Below, in pieces: positions 54,750 through 64,000 of a DNA stretch of 64,000 nucleotides; the stretch's first letter is position 1; the number at the start of each line of letters is the position of its first letter. The notes under the pieces are model-generated. The model made no database searches, was not told the origin of the DNA, and worked only from the letters and a program-made list of their open reading frames with translations. Source of the DNA: Berberis thunbergii (lineage: Eukaryota > Streptophyta > Magnoliopsida > Ranunculales > Berberidaceae). Position numbers and translations under genes: made by a program. The stretch is from positions 62,001 through 126,000 of the forward strand of contig QNQO01000813.1 of assembly GCA_003290165.1 (NCBI GenBank), written 5' to 3'.

Positions 54750-54761
54750 GCTCTGATACCA
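54750..54761 (-). other. Copia primer-binding site (initiator tRNA-Met)
   Basis: The - strand TGGTATCAGAGC begins 3 bases after the 5' LTR, the classic copia primer site. Confidence 0.95.
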
Positions 54762-54764
54762 CTT

Positions 54765-55433
54765 TGTTGGGACAAATACCAATAAAAAAATACGAAGGAA
54801 ATAATTTAAAGCAATAATAACCGAGACAACAAGATTTATGTGGAAAACCCTTCAATGTGAAGGGAAAGACCATGGGGCAAATTCGAGAGAATTCACTAAT
54901 CAAATAAGAAGAAGTACAATAACTTCTCAAGCTTTTTTGCCCAAAGCTTGAGTAATACAAGGACTAAATAACACGGGTTACCTCACAACAAATTAACCCA
55001 AAAGCTCCTTCAACTTTTTCTACCAAATCAATCGACAAAACTAAGTCGATATCGCAGCCACGTGTCACACTTTGTAGCACAAAATCGAGCCCAAAGAATC
55101 AGACACAAAGTCACCGTCCACGCGCACACAACCGCACCAAACACCAAAGAGAATACTATGTTTTCTATTGCTTATTCACGCAGCAGCTTCACTGAAAACA
55201 CGATGAATAAAACTCTCTTTTATGCACCTATTTATACTTCTTTGCAGCCGCCCAACACCGCCTCAAATAGAACTTTGTTTCTATTTAATTAACCAACTGC
55301 CAACTCATTCCATATTAAAAAAAAACTCTGTTTTCGTTTCTTATTGAAAACTTTTTCCTTATTCAACCAAACTTGAAATTATGTTTGATTAATTACCAAA
55401 ATTGGATCCACCCTAATGGGCTGGACCTCAACA
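54765..55433 (-). repeat. Copia 5' LTR
   Basis: On + TGTTGGGACAAATACC...GGACCTCAACA, 669 bp, with 5-bp terminal inverted repeat TGTTG/CAACA. TATA box on the - strand (+ TATTTATA, 55229-55236). Matches 50084-50743 and the solo LTR 26388-27029. Confidence 0.92.
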
Positions 55434-56342
55434 AAGTTTGCGTATTCTTTTCCTTAATAATTCCACATAGATGGTCGCTAATGATTCTAATATTAATTTC
55501 TTCTTTGAAAATTGGATTGGATACGATATGTACATACAAAGAATAGATTAGTGGTAATTGGCCAACTCATGCAGCCATGACCATCAATAATTTTCAATAG
55601 TTGGAGGATGGCACAAGTGAATAAGCAATTGCGGACTTCAACCGTTGTTTTAGGTCCAGTTCAAACGGTGGAGAAATGTGTGTTTGGAAGCCATCGCGTG
55701 ATTGTTGTTTTACTGTTAAGGTCACTAAAGACCTGCTATGTCACCCCAAAGAGTCTGAAAAAATTTTGATCGCATTTGCCATCCGCTATTACCTTTATAA
55801 ATCTTTGTCTGCGTATGGAAATTGGTTAGAAGGATGTTTCTAATAGAAGAAAATATGGTTTGCATTGGTTTTAAGTTAGCTTTAAAGTGTAGATGTTGTG
55901 AGATTCCATACTTTGAATCTGCTAAACTTCTATTCATTGAGAGTGATTTGCCGTAGAGGGTATGACATCATTTTGATTTATTGTTTGGAATTCATTGGCA
56001 TCACCCAACCAAAGTATACACCTTGTAGCAGGTATGGTTCAAATAAGATGCAGCTGGAACTCATCTTGGAGTTCTTTATAGCCTGACTCCCATGTTCGTC
56101 TTGTGGGAAATTTGGCTTCAAAGATATAATCGACTGTACGAGCAGAGAATGTGGAGTTCTAATTTCATTATCATTAAAGTCAAATATTGGCTAAAACTCA
56201 ATTTGAATATCTTTGTGCCTAAAACGATTTCCATTGATCAAGATGGAGTGATTGGCTCACTAAGTCTCAAGGTTTTTTTTCTTCAAATTGAAATTGAATT
56301 TGGTTGTGTATTGAAATCCCCACTAGTAGAGTGGGTGGTGGT
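55434..56342 (+). pseudogene. LINE ORF2, piece 3 (zf-RVT and linker)
   Basis: Reads NINFFFENWIGYDMYIQR (consensus I.FW.DNW.G), then EMCVWKPSRDCCFTVKVTKD (about 55665-55730), the start of the zf-RVT domain, a Cys-containing segment, and PMFVLWEIWLQRYNRLYEQR (about 56085-56150) followed by KVKYWLKLNLNIF. It ends with WVVVD at the El5 insertion. Numerous stops and frameshifts. Confidence 0.82.
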
Positions 56343-57717
56343 TGATTGATGCAAAAAACCGACATTAATGTCATTGCATGATTTTCGACATCAATTAAAG
56401 AAATATTTATCTTTTTTTTATTTCTTTCTTCAACCTACAATACACTTCATAAATGCATAGTGGAAGTAGGGGTTATCGACTACTTCACATGGATTAGAAG
56501 ATAATATTTGAATTTTAATTTAAAGAATAAAGAGAAGACCAAAATAATGGATGGGGAGATGTTGAGAGATGATATGATTCTAAAACAAAATAATAACTTG
56601 TAACAAAAATGAATATAGAGAAATCTCAAGGGTATGAGAATCACCCCACTCAAACATAATGATTGTACAATGTAATTCCAATTTCTCCCAAAATACTCAA
56701 ATCACATGATTTCTCAACATACATGACTTGAGTTGTGGGATTAAAGAAGTAAAACTCTTTTTATTTTCATCAAACTTTAACCAAATCCATTGTTTTATTT
56801 CTAAAATGTCATTGAATTTCGAATATGTTTTTCATCGGAAAAATCCTAAAAGACATGGAAATAATTTATTCTTTCGAACCAAAATTATTATCCATTAACA
56901 AATGAAGCCTTTTTTCGAAGTACTTCTTACAATTCATTGTTCTACTTTATTTTCTAAATGAAACATAATCTAACTATCATTATATTTTCATGGGACTCAA
57001 TCTCTTCCCCATGAGAGGGGATATTAACTCTCCATAAATAATGAGAATAAACTAAAAGTTAAAGGAGAAAGATAAACAATTGGGAAAGAGAAACAAAGAT
57101 AGAACTTACTTCTTCAATGAAAAAATTAAAATGTTGGAAAGTAGTACATGCACTTCTCTACCAAGCAAAAATCTAAGTCAAGAACTACAATAAAAAAAAA
57201 CTCTCTAAGAAAAACTATCCTTTATGAACTCCATGTATGGGGTTTTTATAGATAAAAAGGTTTGGAGTGAAATAAGGAAACATGGTTAAGTGACAAGGAA
57301 ACATGGTTTGAGTTAAACAAAGAAACATGAAAACATGGTTGAGTGAAACAAAGAATGGTGTTGGAGTTGAATAAGGAAACATGACTTGTAGAAATTTTTT
57401 ATGATAAAGGTTGCCATATGGATGTCTAAATCTTCATGTTGATTTTCTCAAGATCAGTAGTTGTTGATGCTTTTTGGGTTTGATTTCATGGGACTTGGGA
57501 TTGAAATCCTTAAATCCTCATGAATGCATTTGAACTCCTACTGGGCCTTCTAGTTGTTGAATTTAGCCTTATTGTGCCACTTTATGCATGATTTGAGATT
57601 TGTGTTTGAATTTCTACAAAATGCACAAAATACACGTAATAAGATATTTTATCGGGTAATTGGACTTAACAATTGTATATTTAGGGGTGTAAAAATCAAT
57701 GTTTTGGGTACTTATCA
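56343..57717 (-). repeat. El5 3' LTR
   Basis: On + it begins TGATTGATGCAAAAAACC and ends GGGTACTTATCA. Aligns with 61796-63194 throughout, with scattered differences. Repeats of AAACATGG(T)TGAGT units lie at about 57275-57390. TATA-like TCTATAAAAACC on the - strand at about 57240-57252. Confidence 0.87.
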
Positions 57718-58096
57718 CACCACCCCTAAACAACCTTTTGCTAGTCATCTAGCAAAGAACAGCGAAAAGAAAGATAATAACACAACACAAAATATTTTTA
57801 TTCGTCCTCAACTTCTCAAAGAAATTGATGCCATTTTCGCTAGTATGACTCGATTGTATTTATAATATGCAATAACGCCTTGAACCTCTAACATGACACT
57901 AAATGAGGAGTTTTAGCCTCCTAAGGGTTATCCAGGATGACACACACAAACATTTTTATTTTATTTTATTTGAAACAAAATTGATGTGTGCCCTATTTTT
58001 CTTAGAGAATATCCTTGTTATTCAACCACGTAGAAGACAAGAGACATAAGTAAGTAGTTACTAAAATGCACATTACAAGTGAACATCTTTGGAACA

Positions 58097-58140
<44 letters not shown>

Positions 58141-59041
58141 AACCAACAAATGCAACTTTTTGTGTCAATGTAACGTACATCCTAATCCACCTTTGGAATA
58201 GCCGTTTTGATTTCAAAACTCAGCTGTTAATCTTTCTGAAATGATCACTTTGAGTTTGGGTAAAATATTTTCTCTCTTGCATGTGAGGAAAAAAGGAAAT
58301 GCAAAAATTCAAACTTCTCACATGCTCATAAAAATAAAAGGACATGAAAGAGAATAATAGTCTGATGGAAGGAATGTTGCTCACTAGCAAGAATGTTGAG
58401 TTACCCACCATAACTTTTTCTTATCTACTATCCACTTCTTACCATACCTTACCATGGGGTTAATTAGGACTTCTCTAAAATAAAAATGATTTTGGCTTGA
58501 TTTTTTTATGAGGAAGAGTGGGGTAGATGGTAAGTAAACAGATGTTTCTAAAAAGGTGGGGTCTTCAAATAGCTTAATAAGGAACGCATCAATCACTACC
58601 TTTTATTTTTCTTTTTTTCACAACCCTCTTTTTATCTGTTTCCTTTTTCAAAACCTTTTTTCACAGCTTCTTTTTTCTTCTCTAAAATACCTTGGACTTT
58701 GGATTTTCACTTTGCACTCCCCTTTTTCTTCATACAACTTCCTAACATTTTTCATAAACAAAAATGGAAAAATGGGGTTATATATATATATATAATAACC
58801 CAAGACAAAGGCTCACATTGGTATTGGATGAAATGTTTAGCAAGATGGCTTTGGGAAGGTTCGGATGGACAAGAGATGCCTAATTTACCTTCTATGGTTT
58901 GGTAATGGTTATAAGTCTCAAATAGACAATAAGACCTATGTTTATCTTAACTCGAAAAAGATGTCATCACTAGTGATCAACCAAAAAGAAGAATAATGAG
59001 ACTTCACAACAAGTTAATGTCCAATAAAATTTTAAGTCATC
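57718..59041 (-). other. El5 non-coding 3' region with polypurine tract and GT repeat
   Basis: The - strand reads TTGTTTAGGGGTGGTG directly before the LTR. The next part (CTTTTGCTAGTCATCTAGCA on +) corresponds to CCTCGAGCAAAAC-containing sequence in El2. A (GT)n run of 39 bases is at 58099-58137. No ORF is supported; 58556-58795 is T-rich shadow. Confidence 0.75.
58099..58137 (+). repeat. (GT)n microsatellite in El5
   Basis: Nineteen to twenty uninterrupted GT units. El2 (about 11461-11471) and El1 (about 18843-18853, as CA) have short runs at the matching place. Confidence 0.95.
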
Positions 59042-59056
59042 ATATGACTCGGAGTT

Positions 59057-59388
59057 AATGTCAATTAAAATTTGAAATGAAAGAATTAGGAGATACTTAG
59101 GTGTCGCGCCCATAGAGGACAAAATTAGATAAAGGCGTTTAACTTGTTTTGGTCATGTGGGAAGGAGACCAAGCACGACGCCAATTAGAAAATGTCTAGA
59201 TTGGCAAGTTAATGGAGGGTGTAGACGGAGGGGACGACCATTGAAACTTGGATGAAGGCGGTGAATGAAGATATCATTGAGCTTGGATTAGGCGAGGATA
59301 TGTGGGAAGACCGCATTGCTTGGAGAACCAAAATCGATGTAGCCGACGTAAATATCGAGAATGGGCTTTGATGATGATGATGATGATG
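59057..59388 (+). mobile_element. 5'-truncated RTE LINE with GAT tail
   Basis: Contains the 3' end of an RTE ORF (GVAPIEDK-type words; DNA GCGCCCATAGAGGACAAAAT and GGAGGGTGTAGACGGAGGGG shared with 22066-22190) and ends in GGGCTTTGATGATGATGATG. Exact 15-bp duplications ATATGACTCGGAGTT flank it (59042-59056 and 59389-59403). This is target-primed insertion into El5. The duplication length and short simple-repeat tail are typical of RTE. Confidence 0.92.
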
Positions 59389-59403
59389 ATATGACTCGGA
59401 GTT

Positions 59404-60229
59404 GTGTAAAAACTCTCTGAATAAAATGAAAAGTATGATAGCTCACTAGGTTAAAGTCTCCACTATTATTATTCCTCTAGATTCTTTGAATTTACTTAGT
59501 TCTGTATTCCAAACTACATCTGTGGTCATTGTGCAAAAAAATATTTGTTCCTGAATGCTCAAATACAATGTTTACTCTAGTAATAAACTCCCAACATCTC
59601 TTTGCCTAAATATAATGATTCAAACAAGCCAATCTCATCATAGCTAGGATACCACACCTTTTTTGTTTTTATTTATTTATTTATTTAGAAAAATATTTTC
59701 AAAAGATGTATGAATTTTGATGAATCTTCCCACCACCAAATAAATAGAACATTGTCCCCAATGTTAAACAAATGAAATGAAAAGTAAGAAATACAAATTT
59801 CAACTTATTACCACAAGTGATTTGTTGAACATCTGTACATCCCTACAATGAAAAAGAGTGAGTTGGTGAGGGTGATGTATTCTTAAAAATACATCACCCC
59901 CAAACAGGCATTGGCGGTATTATTAATTTTTATTTTTATTTTTATGAATGAATGAATGTATAAACGGATTGGGTACAAACCAAGAGTTGGCGGTGGTGAA
60001 GAGGCAAAGAGTGGATTGGCTAGAAAAATTTGGGTACGAACCAAGCGTTTATTGGGTCGTTCCCAAACTTTCATAAAAGGAAAAAAATGAGATGAAAAGA
60101 TGACAGTGACAAAACACAATATCAAGTATCCCTAAACAATTTCTAAGAAGACATACACAAGCAACAATCACTTCTAAACCAAACAAATGCTAAATCTTAG
60201 CAAACAACGTTTTAATGAGATTTTATCTT
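59404..60229 (-). other. El5 internal non-coding region
   Basis: Aligns with El2 12500-12960: TTAAAGTCTCCACTATTATT and AACATTGTCCCCAATGTTAA. ATTT/TTAT repeats lie at 59666-59690 and 59930-59960. No ORF or gag relic is supported. Confidence 0.65.
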
Positions 60230-60830
60230 GTTAATTGTAAGGGACAAGATTGATTGAAATCAGCGGGCGTTACACTGTTATCTATTATTGCCTGATTAGA
60301 TAGGGTGCTAACAGATAATCCTAAAAGTTTGTATCCAATAGTGCAAAGTCCAAAATCAAGATGTCAGAGTTACACTTGCAAGAATCCAGATTATTGCACA
60401 AGTGACAGGAGATCACATGGTCTAATTAAGAATTGTACCTGTGCTATCGCTTTGTAGACCGATTGATATGAGAACGATGCGTATCAAATACGTACTTAGG
60501 GTGTGTGTTCCTAGCCAAAACTATTAGTTACACCACGTCTTTCTGTGCTCTATAGCTTACTAGTGACTCGGCGTACCGGGTGAGTTACCCATGTGGCAGC
60601 GGTATCCCGGAGTTCATTGAATGATTAAACCTATCATCACATTTAGCTTTAGTCAACACAAAATTCAGTAGAATAACCTTTGTCTTAGTTGTCCTATGAA
60701 CACTACTCTAGTTAACTGTAATCTTAGTTTATTTTATTATGTGCCTTGGTTTCACACAGCTGGAGTGATGAGGTGGGTAATGAAATCCCACCAGTTTCAA
60801 ATACAAGGCTAAGTCTACCCTCTTTGTTTA
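60230..60830 (-). other. Conserved non-coding leader block of El5
   Basis: Counterpart of El2 14560-15180. The blocks GTGACTCGGCGTACCGGGTG, GAGTTCATTGAATGATTAAA, TTAGTTGTCCTATGAACAC and CACACAGCTGGAGTGATGAG occur in the same order and spacing. It is by far the best conserved segment between the two elements. Confidence 0.78.
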
Positions 60831-61777
60831 TGGTAGTTTATAAACGTAGTCAACCATGCAGTTCGTTAAGATGCAGAAACATAAACAAACACCAAGTAAT
60901 GTTTAATCGTTTTTCACTCAGCACCCAAGCCACTAAAACAATGTGTCTGAAAGATATACTAACTTGTGAGCTCGGGCACAAGGTCTCCCCCGTGGGAGTA
61001 GAGAAAAGTGTTATTTGAGAGTTACTCCTCCTAGGTTCATGCAATTTCCATCTCACTCACAATACCACTGGTTGTCCACTACAAAAAAAAAATTGCCCTT
61101 TTCAAAGAACAAATTATTTTTTATTTTTTATTTTTTATTTTTTATTTTTATTTTTATTTCTGACTTCGATTGCTATCTAAATAAATAAACACATAATTAA
61201 TCAATTATAGACAGATGGAAAGGTGTTTAATGGTCTTGGTCAAAAAGTCATAATTTATTTTTGTTTTTGTTTTTGTTTTTGTTTTTGTTTTTGTTTTTGT
61301 TTTTGTTTTTTAAAGTGAATTAATTCTAACCTAAAACTAACAATCAACTTAATGCTAAAATAATTACTAACTATTACAAGTTGCACTCGACCATTCAAGG
61401 CATATAAAAAAAATTACATTAAAGAATAATCTTTCTTCCTCAATAGAAGCAACAAAAAAAAGGTCTTCAAGCAAGTCTTAAGCAATTTCACAACTTAATC
61501 ACCCACTTTTCCAAAAGAATTTGTTCAACAAGAACCCAACCTCAAAAAAATCAGCAATTCAGGAGAGTGTCATGGAATTCATTGTAACATTTTCACGTTA
61601 AACGAACATTGTTTGAGCCATCTGCCGCTGTGTTGTTTCCGTTATATGCTGAAAATTACCAAAAAAAATGCATAAAGATGAGAAAAACTATAGAAAGGGA
61701 AGAAAAATAAAGAAATTATAAATATTCTCTGTTGTCTCCAAAGTCGTATCGTCAAGAATGTCTTCCTTTACCAAGTG
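60831..61777 (-). other. El5 leader, AT-rich part with microsatellites
   Basis: (ATTTTTT)n-type repeats at about 61108-61160 and (TTTTTG)n at about 61257-61310; A-rich runs at 61081-61092. An ORF at 60746-61018 is not shared with El2 and is not credited. No function assigned. Confidence 0.7.
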
Positions 61778-61795
61778 ATGTGCAGCGGCGCCATT
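61778..61795 (-). other. El5 primer-binding site
   Basis: The - strand AATGGCGCCGCTGCACAT directly follows the LTR end ATCAATCA. TGGCGCCG matches the tRNA-Asp-type start; the rest differs. Confidence 0.65.
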
Positions 61796-63194
61796 TGATT
61801 GATGCCAAAATTCGACATTAATGTGGTTGCATGATTTTCGACATTAATCAAAGAAATGTTTTTTTTGTTATTTTTTCCTTCAACTTACAATACACTTCAA
61901 CAATGCATAGTGGAATTAGAAGTCATCGACTACTTCACTTGGATTAGAAGATAATATTTGAATTTTAATTTAAAAAATAAAGAGAAAAGCAAAATAATGT
62001 ATGGTGAGATGTTGAGAAATGATATGATTCTAAAACAAAATACAAACTTGTAACAAAAATGAATATAGAGAAATCTCAAGGGTATGAGAATCACCTCATT
62101 CAAACATAATGATTGTACAATGTAATTTCAATTTCTCCCAAAATACTCAAATCACATGGTTTTTCAACCTACATGACTTGAATTGTGGGATTAAAGAAGT
62201 AAAAGTCTTTTCATTTTCTTCAAATTTTAACCGAATCCATTGTTTTATTTCTAAAACATCATTGGATTTTGATTATGTTTTTCATCATAAAAATCCTAAA
62301 AGACATGGAAATAATTTATTCTTTGGAATCAAATCATTATCCATTTAACAAATGAAGCATTCTTTCAAAGTACTTCTTACTATTCATTGTTCTACTTTAC
62401 TTCCTAAATGAAACATAATCTAACTATCATTATATCTTCATGGGGCTCAATCTCTTCCCCTTGAAAGGGGAGATTAGCTCTCCATGAATAATGAGAATAA
62501 ACTAAAAGTTAAATGAGAAAGATAAACAACTGAGAAAGAGAAACAAAGATAAAACTTACTTCTTCAATGGAAAAATTAAATTGTTGGAAACTAGTACATG
62601 CACTTCTCTGCCAAGCAAAAATCTAAAGCCAAGAACTACAATAAAAAAAAATATATCTAAGAAAAACTATTCTTTATGAACTCCATGTATGGGGTTTTTA
62701 TAAGTAAAAAAATTTTGAATGAAATAAGGAAACATGGTTGAGTGAAACAAGGAAACATGGTTTGAGTTAAACAAGAAACATGGAAACATGGTTGAATAAA
62801 ACAAGAAAACATGGTTGACTGAAACAAGGAATTGTGTTGGAGTTGAATAAGGAAACATGTCATGTAGAGATTTTTTTAATGATAAAGTCGGTCATGTGGA
62901 TGTCAAAATCTTCATGTTGATTTTCTCGAGATCCATAGTTGTTGATGCTTTGTGGGCTTTACTTCATGGGTCTTGGGATTGAAATTCTTTAATCATTATG
63001 AATGCATTTGAACTCCTACTGGGCCTTCTAGTTGTTGAATTTAGCCTTATTGTGTCATTTTATGCATTATTTGAGATTTGTGCTTGAATTCCTATAAAAT
63101 GCACAAAATACACGTAATGAGATAATTTATTGGATAATTGGACTTAACATTTGTATATTTAAGGGTGTAAAAATCGATGTTTTGGTGCTTATTA
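61796..63194 (-). repeat. El5 5' LTR
   Basis: On + TGATTGATGCCAAAATTCG... to GTGCTTATTA (CTTATCA in the 3' LTR, one change). Carries repeats of GGAAACATGGTTGAGTGAAA (about 62726-62830). Contains the uninterrupted form of the TatC target, GTCATGTGGATGTC (about 62888-62905). Confidence 0.87.
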
Positions 63195-63770
63195 ACTGTG
63201 AACACAGATGAATTTCTAAAGATAATATCTCGACTGGAGGGGTAGTGATTTGAAATGATGAAGGGTGTTGCATTATGGCCATGCAAGTCTATTTTAGCAA
63301 TGGGTTGAACAATAGAGTTGAATCTTTGGCTTTTTTAGAAGGTTTGATTATTTGTGTTGAAGCTCGGCTTGGAAAGGTGGTGATGCAAACAGATTCATTG
63401 TGTGTAAGGCAATGGTTTTTTTAATCTTATAAGATCTCATGAAATTTAATTTCCATTTGGTTGAATATCACAAGTATCAGTAAAAAAAAACTACAATGTG
63501 TGGTAGTTCATGTATACCGTAAAGCCAACACTGTAGCTGATGCATATATAAACCAATAGTGCACAAATAGAAAAACAAAACAGACTCTTCGATTAAACTT
63601 CACTTCCAAGGTATCCAAAAGCCTTGTTATGGCTGGAACCCATAGTGCTTATATTAGGCGTTTAAGATAGGGGTAGTTTTTCTTGATCATTTTCGGCTAA
63701 AGTCGTGATGTATCCCCGATGTAAATAAAATTGTGTGACAAGTAATAAATTTTTGGCATCCCATTGCTTC
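63195..63770 (+). pseudogene. LINE ORF2, piece 4 (RNase H) and 3' UTR
   Basis: Plant L1 ORF2 often ends in an RNase H domain that degrades the RNA of the hybrid. Readable across frames: VNTDE (first Asp, about 63198), GVVI-like, DEGCCIMAMQVYFSNGLNNR and VESLAFLEGLIICVEARLGK (catalytic Glu, about 63315), VMQTDSLCVRQWF (Asp, about 63390), then VVVHVYRKANTVADAY (about 63500-63545). The acidic positions are kept although three frameshifts or stops break the frame. The tail SLPRYPKALLWLEP and a 3' UTR with TGATGTATCCCCGATGTAAA follow. Confidence 0.85.
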
Positions 63771-63775
63771 CCTTT

Positions 63776-63862
63776 TTAACGCTACCCCAAAAATTAATAT
63801 AATAGCAATTTCACAAGTTCAACAAATTGCATGGTTAAAATTAATTTTTGGGGTAGTGTTAA
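63776..63862. mobile_element. Tiny foldback MITE-like element
   Basis: 87 bp. The left arm TTAACGCTACCCCAAAAATT(AAT) and right arm (ATT)AATTTTTGGGGTAGTGTTAA are 23-bp inverted repeats with one mismatch. They enclose about 41 bp of AT-rich sequence. TTAA at both ends could be the target duplication. It sits just after the LINE 3' end. Too small to code; superfamily uncertain. Confidence 0.7.
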
Positions 63863-64000
63863 TAAGGCTCGACTACATAATAGAACTTCAATAACACTGT
63901 CATGTCATTTAATAATTCAGAATAATATTTCCCTCTTACCAATATTATGGAGAGCCAATGACCAAAACCTTACATAGAAAGACCAAATCCAAGGGGAATG
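63863..64000. other. Unassigned sequence at window end
   Basis: AT-rich, no ORF, repeat or motif recognised. Confidence 0.4.

Larger units (their letters stand above)
50084..55433 (-). mobile_element. Complete Ty1/copia retrotransposon in the LINE
   Basis: On the - strand: 5' LTR 54765-55433, initiator-Met primer site, gag, protease, integrase, RT and RNase H in copia order, then 3' LTR 50084-50743. Flanks AAGTC and AAGTT are a 5-bp target duplication with one change. Several stops and frameshifts make it non-functional, but domain order and spacing are intact. The 3' LTR lacks the first ~12 bases present in the 5' LTR and the solo LTR. Confidence 0.92.
56343..63194 (-). mobile_element. El5: non-autonomous Ty3/gypsy element in the LINE
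   Basis: LTRs of about 1.4 kb (56343-57717 and 61796-63194) in direct orientation, a primer site on the - strand next to the right LTR, and a polypurine tract next to the left LTR. The 4.1-kb internal part has no gag or pol and shares its leader and 3' region with El2. It separates LINE pieces 3 and 4. No clear target duplication: GTGGT on the left, ACTGT on the right. Confidence 0.85.
26140..63770 (+). mobile_element. L1-type LINE, split into four pieces by nested insertions
   Basis: Four collinear + strand pieces follow the normal order of a plant L1: ORF1 with DUF4283-like and CCHC domains plus endonuclease and RT start (26140-32640), RT end (49688-50083), zf-RVT region (55434-56342), RNase H and 3' UTR (63195-63770). 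The junctions around the copia element rejoin cleanly. About 250 codons of RT, including the YADD site, are missing between pieces 1 and 2. The 5' boundary near 26140 is approximate. That the pieces are one element is an inference from order, strand and matching break points. Confidence 0.72.

Noticed and set aside
60746..61018. 90-codon ORF in the El5 leader
   Set aside because: Not open in the homologous El2 leader and on the strand opposite to the element.

Overview
This is flowering-plant nuclear DNA, probably from a eudicot. It consists almost entirely of transposable elements of different ages inserted into one another. No intact cellular gene, rRNA, tRNA or CRISPR array was found. Every recognisable coding region belongs to a retrotransposon and is broken by stops, frameshifts or deletions. 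The plant assignment rests on the element classes: Ty3/gypsy elements with tRNA-Asp-type primer sites, Tat-type elements with antisense ORFs, Ty1/copia with an initiator-Met primer site, L1-type LINEs with DUF4283-like ORF1 and RNase H, RTE LINEs with a GAT tail, and hAT MITEs.

Region 1 (1-21430): two L1 fragments (2-208, 3221-3480) sit in GC-balanced sequence that looks plant-mitochondrial (tentative). A complete gypsy element, 'El1' (4508-20923, +, 5-bp target duplication GTCTC), is inserted there. El1 carries only a broken gag. A second, non-autonomous gypsy element, 'El2' (about 9074-17828, -), is inserted inside El1.

Region 2 (21431-25700): a truncated RTE LINE abuts a truncated Tat-type gypsy element, 'TatA' (about 22240-24567, -, with 5' LTR, primer site, gag tail, protease and the start of RT). 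AT-rich unassigned DNA follows.

Region 3 (about 26140-63770): one L1-type LINE (+) forms the scaffold. It is cut into four pieces: 26140-32640 (ORF1, endonuclease, start of RT), 49688-50083 (end of RT), 55434-56342 (zf-RVT linker) and 63195-63770 (RNase H). Four kinds of insertion separate or interrupt them. They are a solo copia LTR, a hAT MITE and a 408-bp duplication with filler DNA inside ORF1; a gypsy-derived element 'El6' (-) that itself contains Tat elements 'TatB' (34055-40810) and 'TatC' (42189-49395); a complete copia element (50084-55433, -); and a non-autonomous gypsy element 'El5' (56343-63194, -) carrying an RTE fragment.

The most interesting signals are four. El2 and El5, whose LTRs differ, share a strongly conserved non-coding leader. 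TatB and TatC both carry antisense ORFs with a recognisable conserved domain next to satellite-like tandem repeats. A 408-bp direct duplication flanks filler DNA that contains a possible captured exon. Several insertions can be dated relative to each other because the uninterrupted target sequence survives in a related element elsewhere in the window.
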